Shown one piece after another: positions 53,912 to 61,635 of a DNA stretch of 64,000 bases. The stretch spans positions 1 to 64,000 of the forward strand of contig NZ_CP041690.1 of NCBI RefSeq assembly GCF_008000755.1, written 5' to 3'. The position numbers and the translations under genes are program-made. This DNA comes from Youhaiella tibetensis (lineage in GTDB: Bacteria > Pseudomonadota > Alphaproteobacteria > Rhizobiales > Devosiaceae). The notes below the pieces were generated by a model. The model saw only the letters and a list, made by a program, of their open reading frames with translations. It did no database searches and was not told the DNA's origin. Numbering within the stretch: position 1 is the stretch's first letter; the number at the start of each line of letters is the position of its first letter.

Positions 53912-55087
53912 ATGAAAACTCAGGTCGGAATTATCGGCGCTGGGCCAGCCGGCCTGCTGGTGGCGCGCATCCTGCAGCTCAACGGCATCGAGGCGGTGGT
54001 GCTCGAGCGCCGCACCCGCCAATACGTGCTCGACCGCGTACGTGCCGGGGTGCTCGAATCGGGCACCGTCGAGACGCTGCGCACCTATGGCATGGGCGCC
54101 CGGCTCGACCGCGAAGGCATCCCGATGCGCTCCATGCAGCTCTGCTGGGACCGGCAGAAGGCCGATGTTTCGCTCGATGACGGCACCGGACGGCACCTGA
54201 CCACCTATGGCCAGCAGAAGATCGTCGAGGACCTCATCACCCAGCGCGAACGCGATGGCCTGCCCATCATCTTCGAGGCCGCGGTCGACCGGCTCGAGGA
54301 TATCGAGGGGGAGACCCCGCGCATCCACTATACCCACGAAGGCGAGCAAAAGGTCATCGAGTGCCAGTTCATCGCCGGCTGCGATGGCTATCACGGCGTC
54401 AGCCGCCGCCACATCCCCGGTTCGGACGAGCACGTCTTCCTTACCGAATATCCCTTCGCCTGGCTCGGCATCCTCGCACAGGCCGCCCCGCTCGCCGCCC
54501 GTCGCGGCTTTGCCCACAGCACCAGGGGCCTGGCGGTGGCCTCGGCCCGCTCGGCCACGGTCGGCCGGCTCTATCTCCAGGTCGAGCCCGATGCCGATCC
54601 CAACGCCATGAGCGACCAGGAGATCTGGGACGAACTCGACCTGCGGCTCGACGACGGCACCGATGCCCGGCTCAATCGCGGGCCCATCATCGAGCGCTCG
54701 GTGGCGCGGCTGCGCGGCTATGTATGCGAGAAGATGCGTCACGGGCGCCTCGCCATTGCCGGGGACGCCGCCCATATCGTGCCGCCCAGCGGCGGCAAGG
54801 GCCTCAACCTGGCGGTCGGGGACGCGCGCATCATGGCCGAGGCCATCCGGCGCCTCCTCAAGTCCAACGATACGGGCCTGCTCGATACCTATTCGGAAAT
54901 GTGCCTGCGCCGCATCTGGCCGACCGTGCACTGGGCCTGCTCGATGTGCGAAGCCTTCCACATCTTCCCCGGCCAGACGAGCTTCGATACGCGCATGCAG
55001 TACCAGATGCTCAACCACTGGGGGAACACCGAGATCGGCCAGCAGCGCCTGCGCAAGGCCCAGCTCGGCCTGCCCTACGAAATCTGA
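53912..55087 (+). CDS. p-Hydroxybenzoate hydroxylase-like FAD monooxygenase with altered active site
   Basis: 391-residue PobA-family enzyme. FAD motif VGIIGAGPAGLL, Arg44 (DRVRAGVLE), AGCDGYHGVSRR, GDAAHIVPPSGGKGLNL and terminal LGLPYE all align with Pseudomonas PobA with a constant one-residue offset. Substrate-carboxylate residues Ser211, Arg213 and Tyr221 are kept (PobA 212, 214, 222). The phenol-deprotonating tyrosines are not: Phe200 for Tyr201 and Gln384 for Tyr385. Also Ser293 for Thr294 and Arg198 for Leu199. So simple 4-hydroxybenzoate 3-hydroxylation is doubtful; protocatechuate to gallate is one possibility. Last gene of the operon. Confidence 0.87.
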   Translation: MKTQVGIIGAGPAGLLVARILQLNGIEAVVLERRTRQYVLDRVRAGVLESGTVETLRTYGMGARLDREGIPMRSMQLCWDRQKADVSLDDGTGRHLTTYGQQKIVEDLITQRERDGLPIIFEAAVDRLEDIEGETPRIHYTHEGEQKVIECQFIAGCDGYHGVSRRHIPGSDEHVFLTEYPFAWLGILAQAAPLAARRGFAHSTRGLAVASARSATVGRLYLQVEPDADPNAMSDQEIWDELDLRLDDGTDARLNRGPIIERSVARLRGYVCEKMRHGRLAIAGDAAHIVPPSGGKGLNLAVGDARIMAEAIRRLLKSNDTGLLDTYSEMCLRRIWPTVHWACSMCEAFHIFPGQTSFDTRMQYQMLNHWGNTEIGQQRLRKAQLGLPYEI

Positions 55088-55098
55088 GCGATCCCGGC

Positions 55099-55119
55099 GA
55101 TCCGGGCCCGGCCCGGATC
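55099..55119. repeat. Hairpin downstream of the pobA-like gene
   Basis: Perfect 9-bp stem GATCCGGGC/GCCCGGATC with a CCG loop, 11 bp after the stop. No T-tract; stands before the main terminator. Confidence 0.5.
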
Positions 55120-55135
55120 GCCTCTCCAATGCAAG

Positions 55136-55176
55136 AAGGGCGGCGCTCCGGTCCGGAACGCCGCCCTTGTATTTTT
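55136..55176 (+). terminator. Terminator of the aromatic operon
   Basis: AAGGGCGGCG/CGCCGCCCTT stem that continues inward, past one unpaired position, as TCCGG/CCGGA, followed by GTATTTTT. Long and stable; on the minus strand it also lies just beyond the convergent aminotransferase stop. Confidence 0.85.
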
Positions 55177-55189
55177 CCAGTCCGGCAGA

Positions 55190-56374
55190 TCAGCCGCAGA
55201 CGGCCGCGATGGCGTTGGCGACGTGCCCGACATTGCCGTCGGTCAGGCCCGCCACATTGACGCGACCCGAGCTGGTGATGTGGACATGGTGCTCGGTGCG
55301 CAGCCGCTCGGCATCGGCCGGGGTGATGCCGAGGAGCGCGAACATGCCCCGCTGCTTGCCCAGGAAACCGAAATCGCGCGTCGTGCGCCCGTCGAGCGCC
55401 GCAACCAGCTTGGCGCGCATGCCGTTGATGCGGCCGCGCATCCCCGCCACATCCGCTTCCCAGGCCGCGCGCAGGGTGGCGTCGCCCAGGATATGGGCCA
55501 CCACCGCCGCGCCGTGGTCGGGCGGCATGGAATAGTTGGTGCGCACCACCGGCAGCAGGTGCCCATGGGCGCGCGCCGCCGCCACATCGTCCTTGGCGAG
55601 GAGCGTGAGCGCCCCCACGCGTTCACGGTAGAGCGCGAAGTTCTTCGAGTAGGAACTGGCGATGAGCATTTCAGGCAGGCGCGCCGCCAGGATGCGGATG
55701 CCCTGCGCGTCCTTGTCGAGCCCGTCGCCGAACCCGAGATAGGCCAGGTCGATGAAGGGCGTGGCCCCGGTCTGGGCCAGCACCTCAGCGATCGCCGCCC
55801 ACTGCTCGGGGTCGGGGTCGGCGCCCGCCGGGTTGTGGCAGCAGCCGTGGAACAGCACCAGGTCCCCCGGACGGGTGGCGCGCAGCGCCTCGAGCGTCTG
55901 GTCGAACTGCAGGGTTGCCGTGGCGATGTCGTAATAGGGGTAGCGCACCACTTCCAGGCCGGCGGCCGTCAGCAGCGCCTGGTGGTTGGCCCAGGTCGGA
56001 TCGGGCAGGAACACCCGGCAGCCCGGATTGAGCCGCCGCGCGAAGTCGCCGGCGATGCGCAGTGCCCCGGTCCCGCCCGGCGTCTGGATGGCCTGCGAGC
56101 GGGCGAGCAGGCCCTTGTCCTGACCCAGGATCAGCTCACGCGTCAGTCGGTTGTAATCGACGTTCCCCGCCGAGGAGAGATACCCCTTGGACCCTTGCGT
56201 CTCAACCAGCCAGTTTTCCGCCTGCTTGACGGTGGCCAGCACCGGGGCGTTGCCGTGCTCGTCCTTATAGATACCGATGCCCAGATCGACCTTGTCGGCG
56301 CTCGGATCATCGCGGAACGTCTGCATGAGGCCCAGCAGCGGATCGGGCGCCGGCGCAGTCAGATCTGAAAACAT
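55190..56374 (-). CDS. tyrB: Aromatic amino acid aminotransferase (class I, TyrB/AspC-like)
   Basis: 394-residue PLP enzyme of the aspartate/tyrosine aminotransferase family. Blocks: KVDLGIGIYKDEHG, PGGTGALRIAGDFARR, HGCCHNPAG (Asn-Pro), PFIDLAYLGFGDG, SYSKNFALYRERVGAL with the Schiff-base Lys, and SSGRVNVAGL with the substrate Arg. Transfers amino groups between aromatic or acidic amino acids and 2-oxoglutarate. ATG 56374 preceded by GAGG. Divergent from the ThDP-enzyme operon; a 19-bp inverted repeat lies just upstream of its ribosome site. Confidence 0.88.
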   Translation of the reverse strand: MFSDLTAPAPDPLLGLMQTFRDDPSADKVDLGIGIYKDEHGNAPVLATVKQAENWLVETQGSKGYLSSAGNVDYNRLTRELILGQDKGLLARSQAIQTPGGTGALRIAGDFARRLNPGCRVFLPDPTWANHQALLTAAGLEVVRYPYYDIATATLQFDQTLEALRATRPGDLVLFHGCCHNPAGADPDPEQWAAIAEVLAQTGATPFIDLAYLGFGDGLDKDAQGIRILAARLPEMLIASSYSKNFALYRERVGALTLLAKDDVAAARAHGHLLPVVRTNYSMPPDHGAAVVAHILGDATLRAAWEADVAGMRGRINGMRAKLVAALDGRTTRDFGFLGKQRGMFALLGITPADAERLRTEHHVHITSSGRVNVAGLTDGNVGHVANAIAAVCG

Positions 56375-56386
56375 CGCATCCTCGTT

Positions 56387-56405
56387 AGTCTCGTATTGCG
56401 AGACT
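56387..56405. promoter_or_regulatory. Inverted repeat upstream of tyrB, candidate operator
   Basis: AGTCTCG-TATTG-CGAGACT, perfect 7+5+7 palindrome, 13 bp ahead of the tyrB start codon. A degenerate half-copy (CGCATTATGAGACG, 56464-56477, 10 of 14 matching CGTATTGCGAGACT) lies 72 bp away toward the ThDP gene. Suggests a repressor acting on the 217-bp divergent promoter (56375-56591). Confidence 0.5.
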
Positions 56406-56591
56406 CTATCGCGTATTTTGCGCATGGTCAACGCTTACCCGATTGACGGGCGAGATTGTGTAACGCATTATGAGACGAAATTGCATTTCTTGATCCCGGT
56501 TCGCAGGGGAGGGGTGCCGCCGCGGGACGCATGAAGATCCCGGTGGTTCCTTGGGTTTTGCGGCCGGCAACTAAATCGGAGCAGAACCATC

Positions 56592-58274
56592 GTGAGCGCG
56601 AACTACCAGCCAGTCGAACGGACCGGAGGCCAGGCGCTGGTCGCCCAGCTGATCGAGGAGGGCGTCACCGACATCTTCGGCATTCCCGGCATTCAGCTCG
56701 ATTGGGCCGTGGACGCCATCCGCGAGAACGCCGACAGGATCACCTATGTGATGCCGCGCCACGAACAGGCCACCTCCTACATGGCCGACGGCTATGCCCG
56801 CACCACCGGACGCGAGGGCGTGTGCATGATCGTGCCTGGCCCGGGCATGCTCAACGCGCTTTCCGGGCTCGCCACCGCCTATGCCTGCAGCTCGCGCGTG
56901 CTCTATATCTGCGGCCAGATTCCGTCCGGGCTCATCGGGCAGAACCATGGCATGCTCCATGAAATTCCCGACCAGAGCGGCATTCTCAAGTCGCTGACCA
57001 AGTGGCATGGCATTGCCCGCCGGCCCGAGGATATTCCCGCCCTCGTCCATCAGGCGTTCGTCGAACTGCGCTCGGGCCATCCGCGCCCGGTGGCGCTCGA
57101 GCTGCCCCCGGACGTGCTCCAGGCCAAGGGCGTCAGCGCCGTCCTGCCGCGCGCCCAGCCCGATCCCCTGGTCCCGCCCGCCGCCGCCATTGCCGAAGCC
57201 GCCGCGATCCTTGCCGCTGCCCGGTTCCCGGTGATCCAGGTCGGGGGTGGCGCTGCCGCCGCCGATGCCGGCGAGGCCGTCCGCGCCCTGGCCGAATGCC
57301 TCCAGGCCCCCGTCGTCATGACCGATGGCGCCCGCGGCCTGCTCGATGACGATCATCCGCTGGCCCTGACCTCGCTGGGCGGCCGCGCCGTCTTCCCGCA
57401 TGCCGACGTCGTCATCGCCTTCGGTACGCGCTTCATCGACGGCATGGCCAAGCCCACCCATGCCGACCCGGCAACGCGCTACATCTACGTCAACGTCGAT
57501 GTCGGCGCCGCCGGCGCGCCGCGCGTGCCCGGCTGCTTCGTCGAGGGCGATGCCGCCGCAGCTGCCGCGGCGCTGCTTGCCGCGCTGCCGGCCGGCGAGC
57601 GCCCCTCGGCCGCCGCGACGGTCGCCAAGGTCAAGGCCTGGAGCGCGTCCCAGACCGACGCCATCCAGCCCCAGACCGACTACGTCCGCGCCATCCGCGC
57701 CTCCATGGCCGATGACGACATTCTGGTGAGCGAACTCACCCAGGTCGGCTACTTCTCCAACATCGCCTTCCCGGTCCACGCGACGCGCTCGTTCGTTACG
57801 CCCGGCTACCAGGGCACGCTCGGCTATGGCTTCAACACCGCGCTCGGCGCCGCTCACGGCAACCCGGGCCGTCGCGTCGTCTCGCTCAATGGCGACGGCG
57901 GCTTCGGCTGGGGCATGCAGGAACTAGCGACCCTGGCGCGCGACGGCTACGACCTTTCGGTCGTCGTCTTCGTGGATGGCCATTACGGCAATGTCCGCCG
58001 CATCCAGCAGCGCGCCTTCGGCAACACCTTTGCGGTGAACCTGGCCAATCCCGATTTCGCTCAGCTCGCCGGCGCCTTCGGCCTGCCCTTCGAGGGCGTC
58101 GATTCTCCGGCCGGCCTCGGTGCCGCCCTCGAGCGCGCCCGTGACCGCAAGGGCCCGGCCCTCATCGCCGTATCGGTGAGCGAGATGCCCAGTCCCTGGG
58201 CCTTGATCCACCCCTTCGTGCCCTCGCCCGTCGCGCCCCCACCCAATCCCCTGGGCGAACCGGCCAAGGCCTGA
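56592..58274 (+). CDS. Thiamine diphosphate-dependent enzyme (acetolactate synthase/benzoylformate decarboxylase-like)
   Basis: 560 residues, GTG start with CGGAG upstream. N-terminal Pyr domain with activating Glu58 (YVMPRHEQATSYMADGYART), central domain with VIQVGGGAAAADAG, C-terminal PP domain with the ThDP motif SLNGDGGFGWGMQEL around residue 435 ending VDGHYGN. Likely decarboxylates or ligates a 2-oxo acid. With the aromatic aminotransferase next to it, an arylpyruvate or arylglyoxylate decarboxylase producing an aldehyde is a reasonable guess, but it is not shown by the sequence. First gene of an operon with a reductase and a Rieske oxygenase. Confidence 0.83.
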   Translation: MSANYQPVERTGGQALVAQLIEEGVTDIFGIPGIQLDWAVDAIRENADRITYVMPRHEQATSYMADGYARTTGREGVCMIVPGPGMLNALSGLATAYACSSRVLYICGQIPSGLIGQNHGMLHEIPDQSGILKSLTKWHGIARRPEDIPALVHQAFVELRSGHPRPVALELPPDVLQAKGVSAVLPRAQPDPLVPPAAAIAEAAAILAAARFPVIQVGGGAAAADAGEAVRALAECLQAPVVMTDGARGLLDDDHPLALTSLGGRAVFPHADVVIAFGTRFIDGMAKPTHADPATRYIYVNVDVGAAGAPRVPGCFVEGDAAAAAAALLAALPAGERPSAAATVAKVKAWSASQTDAIQPQTDYVRAIRASMADDDILVSELTQVGYFSNIAFPVHATRSFVTPGYQGTLGYGFNTALGAAHGNPGRRVVSLNGDGGFGWGMQELATLARDGYDLSVVVFVDGHYGNVRRIQQRAFGNTFAVNLANPDFAQLAGAFGLPFEGVDSPAGLGAALERARDRKGPALIAVSVSEMPSPWALIHPFVPSPVAPPPNPLGEPAKA

Positions 58275-58286
58275 GGCCGCTTGAGA

Positions 58287-59252
58287 ATGGATCAGGACCG
58301 GCCGGTGCAGACCGAAGCGACCATCGAGGTGATGGTGTGGCGCATCTCCTACGAGACGCCATCGGTCCTTTCCTTCGACCTGCGCGCGCTCGACGGGAGC
58401 CCCTTGCCCCCGTTCGAGCCCGGCGCCCATATCGACCTGCACCTGCCCGATGGGCTGGTGCGCCAGTATTCCCTGATCGGCCCGACCGATGCCGGCGGCT
58501 ACCGCATCGCGGTCGCCCTCGACCGCGCCACCCGTGGCGGCTCGCGCTGGCTCCATGCCGGCGCCCGTCCCGGTGCGCGCCTGAGGATATCGCCCCCGCG
58601 CACCACGTTCGGCCTCGTCGAGGATAACCGCCCGGCCATCCTCATCGCCGGGGGCATCGGCATCACGCCGCTCCTCGCCATGGCGCGTCGCCTCGCCGAG
58701 CGGGGCGCCGAGTGGCGCCTGCACTATGCCGTGCGCTCGCGTGCCGAATGCGCGCTGATCGAGGACCTCTCCGCCCTTGGCGGCGATCTGCGCCTGCATG
58801 TCGATGACGAGAGCGAGGGCCTGCTCGATATCGCCGCGATCGCGGCCGGGGCCCCGCCAGAGGCGCACCTTTATTGCTGCGGCCCCGCGCCCATGCTCGC
58901 CGCCTTCGCCGAAGCCACCGCCGCGCGCGATCCGGCCGGCGTTCATTCGGAATCATTTGCCCCTGCCGTCCCGGCGGCCGACGACGGCGGCCTCACGGTC
59001 GTCCTCGAGCGCTCGGGCACGACCCTGCGCGTTGAGCCCGACCAGACCATTCTCGAGGCCATGGAGGCGGCCGGCCTGCGCCCGCCCCATTCATGCCGGA
59101 ACGGGGTGTGCGGAACCTGCGAAACCCGCGTGCTGGAGGGCACGCCCGATCACCGCGACAAGGTGCTCAGCGATGAAGAGCGAGCCGCGGGAAACACGAT
59201 GATGATCTGCTGCTCACGCGCCAGCACGGCGCTGCTGCGGCTCGATCGCTAA
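58287..59252 (+). CDS. VanB/phthalate dioxygenase reductase-type electron-transfer protein
   Basis: 321 residues from ATG 58287 (TTG 58281 is also possible). FMN/NAD(P)H module: RQYSLIGPTD, AGGIGITPLLAMARRLAERG, LYCCGPAPML. C-terminal plant-type [2Fe-2S]: HSCRNGVCGTCETRVLEG plus the distal Cys in MMICCSRAS. Passes electrons from NAD(P)H to the Rieske oxygenase encoded 12 bp downstream; together a VanAB- or phthalate-dioxygenase-like two-component system. Confidence 0.9.
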   Translation: MDQDRPVQTEATIEVMVWRISYETPSVLSFDLRALDGSPLPPFEPGAHIDLHLPDGLVRQYSLIGPTDAGGYRIAVALDRATRGGSRWLHAGARPGARLRISPPRTTFGLVEDNRPAILIAGGIGITPLLAMARRLAERGAEWRLHYAVRSRAECALIEDLSALGGDLRLHVDDESEGLLDIAAIAAGAPPEAHLYCCGPAPMLAAFAEATAARDPAGVHSESFAPAVPAADDGGLTVVLERSGTTLRVEPDQTILEAMEAAGLRPPHSCRNGVCGTCETRVLEGTPDHRDKVLSDEERAAGNTMMICCSRASTALLRLDR

Positions 59253-59264
59253 GGGAGGAAGACC

Positions 59265-60443
59265 ATGACCAACAACGGATCGGCCTATTACCGGCCCGAG
59301 CCGACCTATTTCGCCGAGCTGACGCAAGTCGGGCGCGGTACGCCCATGGGCGAGTTGCTGCGCCGCTACTGGCACCCGATCGGGCTGGCCGCGGACGCGA
59401 CCGCCACGCCCCGGACCGTGCGCGTCCTGAACGAGGACCTTATCCTCTTCCGCGACGGCAAGGGCCGTCCGGGCCTCGTCCATCCGCGCTGCGCCCATCG
59501 AGGGGCCTCGCTCTATTACGGGCGCGTCGAAGAGGCAGGCATCCGCTGCTGCTACCATGGCTGGCTTTTCGACACCGAGGGCAATTGCCTCGAGCAGCCG
59601 TGCGAGCCCGACATGGGTGCCCAGACGCGCGGCCATGTGCGCCAGCCCCACTATCCGCTCGAGGAGCGTTACGGGCTGATCTTCGCCTATATGGGGCCCC
59701 CCGAGCGCAAGCCGGTGCTGCCGCGCTATGAGGTGCTCGAGAACCTGGCCGAGGGCGAATTCCTCGAGACCGATGATTCCAGCATCGGCAGCGGCGGACC
59801 GGTGATCGTGGATTGCAACTGGCTCCAGCACTACGAAAACGTGCTCGACCCCTTCCATGTCCCGATCCTTCATGGCTCGTTCAGCGGCGACCAGTTCAAC
59901 GCCAAGATGAGCCTGATGCCGCGCGTGACGTTCCACTACACCCCGCGCGGCGTCTCGAGCCTGCAACTGCGCGACCTCGAGGCCGGCGAGCACCAGCGCA
60001 TTACCGAGGCCGTGGTGCCCACGATCCGTGCCGTCGCCAGCCCCGTCGCCACTGTCGACGGCCCCTGCAGCCTTCTCGGCTGGGTGCTGCCGATCGACGA
60101 CACCTCGTTCCGCATCTATTCGGTCGGTCGGGTGAGCGAAGCGGGGACGCTGGCCAAGATCCGCTCCAAATACGCCGGCAAGTACTGGCACGAACTGACC
60201 GAGGCCGAGCACCAGAAGCTCCCCGGCGACTACGAGGCGCAGGTGGGGCAGGGCGCCATCACCTATCATAGCGAGGAGAACCTGACCTCGACCGACCAGG
60301 GCATCGGCATGCTGCGCCGCATCCTGCGCCGCCAGGTCGACGCGGTCGCGTCCGGCAATGATCCGATGGGCGTGGCCTTCGACGCCGAAGCCGCCCTCGT
60401 GCGGTTGGACGCCGGCTCGCGCGTCGTTCCCAAAGAGGCCTGA
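59265..60443 (+). CDS. Rieske non-heme iron oxygenase (aromatic O-demethylase/hydroxylase type)
   Basis: 392-residue terminal oxygenase. Rieske ligands Cys76-His78 and Cys95-His98 (RCAHRGASL, CCYHGWLFD); catalytic iron region ENVLDPFHVPILHGSF with Asp195 bridging, His198 and His203. The N-terminal blocks LLRRYWHPIGLA and CLEQPCEPD resemble LigX-type 5,5-dehydrodivanillate O-demethylase and phthalate 4,5-dioxygenase. Likely removes a methyl from a methoxylated aromatic, or hydroxylates one, using the upstream reductase. Regulated probably by the convergent IclR protein. Confidence 0.88.
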   Translation: MTNNGSAYYRPEPTYFAELTQVGRGTPMGELLRRYWHPIGLAADATATPRTVRVLNEDLILFRDGKGRPGLVHPRCAHRGASLYYGRVEEAGIRCCYHGWLFDTEGNCLEQPCEPDMGAQTRGHVRQPHYPLEERYGLIFAYMGPPERKPVLPRYEVLENLAEGEFLETDDSSIGSGGPVIVDCNWLQHYENVLDPFHVPILHGSFSGDQFNAKMSLMPRVTFHYTPRGVSSLQLRDLEAGEHQRITEAVVPTIRAVASPVATVDGPCSLLGWVLPIDDTSFRIYSVGRVSEAGTLAKIRSKYAGKYWHELTEAEHQKLPGDYEAQVGQGAITYHSEENLTSTDQGIGMLRRILRRQVDAVASGNDPMGVAFDAEAALVRLDAGSRVVPKEA

Positions 60444-60492
60444 TCGCCGTTTCCGGCCCGCCCCGAACGGGTGGGCCGGTTGCTTCTCGCCC

Positions 60493-61257
60493 TCAGCCCG
60501 CCTGTGGCGGCATCAGGGGCGGCACCACCCCGTCGGCATAGCGCTTCTGGATCTCGCGGGTCACCGATTTGACCGTGGCCAAGAGCTGCATGTCGGGCTC
60601 GGGAATGAGCAGCGAGGACGAGAGGATCACGCCCACCGAGGCGCAGATCTGTCCATCGGGCTCGAAGATCGGCGCGGCGATGCCGCCTAACCCGTTGCCG
60701 CGCGTATCGGTCTCGAAATCCACCCCGTACTTGGAAAGGTTCTCGAACACCCGCGGCGGGATCGGCTTGCGATTCTCGAAATAGTAGAAGAGCCGCGCCG
60801 CCGGCGAGCCGGGCAGGCTCAGCACCATGCCCGGTTGCACCATAATGCCCGGTTCGAAGGGGTTCGGCACGGCATGGACAACCATCGCCCCGCCCTTGGT
60901 CGGCGTGGTCAGCAGCGCCGTGTGACCGGTCTGCGCGCACAGTTCGCTCAGGTATGGCCGGGCGATCTCGGCGACATTGCTGCGATAGACCGCCGCCCGC
61001 CCGAACTTGAAGAGCTTGCGCCCGAAGACATAGCCTTCCCCGTCGCGCGCATGGTCGACCAGGCCCAGGCTCATCAGGGTCTGCAAATGCCGCGAGACGC
61101 GGGCTTTCGTCATATCGAGGGAACGCGCCAGCTCGGTGACCCGCACCGGTCCGGGAGCATCCGCAAGCGCATCGAGAATCTGCACCGCCACCTCGACACT
61201 CTTAACAGTAGCAGCCGATTTCAGGTCGTCGTCTCCGTCTGGAATGGATTGTTTCAT
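60493..61257 (-). CDS. IclR-family transcriptional regulator
   Basis: 254 residues. Winged helix: SVEVAVQILDALADAPGPVRVTELARSLDMTKARVSRHLQTLMSLGLV; C-terminal effector domain ending IQKRYADG. ATG 61257 is chosen; the very long upstream frame has no relation to IclR. IclR proteins such as PobR, PcaR and relatives often control aromatic catabolism, which matches the neighbouring Rieske oxygenase operon. Confidence 0.88.
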   Translation of the reverse strand: MKQSIPDGDDDLKSAATVKSVEVAVQILDALADAPGPVRVTELARSLDMTKARVSRHLQTLMSLGLVDHARDGEGYVFGRKLFKFGRAAVYRSNVAEIARPYLSELCAQTGHTALLTTPTKGGAMVVHAVPNPFEPGIMVQPGMVLSLPGSPAARLFYYFENRKPIPPRVFENLSKYGVDFETDTRGNGLGGIAAPIFEPDGQICASVGVILSSSLLIPEPDMQLLATVKSVTREIQKRYADGVVPPLMPPQAG

Positions 61258-61635
61258 AACCGATTTTTCCACTGGCCCGACATCTAGCATATGTCTCGCC
61301 AACCAAGAAGCATTTCCACCACGCGAGACGGACCCCGAGCGCGCCGCCCGCCTCCCGCAAGAGCCTCTCGGGGCAGGGGGCTTGCGCCGATCGCGCCGGA
61401 GGCGTAAACGGCCGCTATCGCGAGAAGCGACCGCCCGCCCCGATTTGGCCTTTTGGCAGGTGGGCAAAGGGACAAGCCCAACTGTCCCCGTGCGGTCGAA
61501 TACACGCCACCCATGCCGTTCTCCGTGCATGGCTGGCCAGCGGTTCCATGACAACCCCGGCCCGATTTCGGGCCCCATGCGCGACGCCGGCGAGGCGCCT
61601 TCGGGCCGCTCGGCGCGCGCCGATCGGAACTTGCT
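61258..61635. other. Intergenic region between iclR and the Tet-family exporter gene
   Basis: 378 bp without a supported gene. Contains a 17-bp inverted repeat GACAT-N7-ATGTC at 61279-61295, 22 bp ahead of the iclR start, a possible IclR operator. Nothing else distinct. Confidence 0.4.

Noticed and set aside
53912-55087. Simple annotation as pobA, 4-hydroxybenzoate 3-monooxygenase
   Set aside because: Both proton-relay tyrosines and two other pocket residues differ, so the symbol was withheld although the family is certain.
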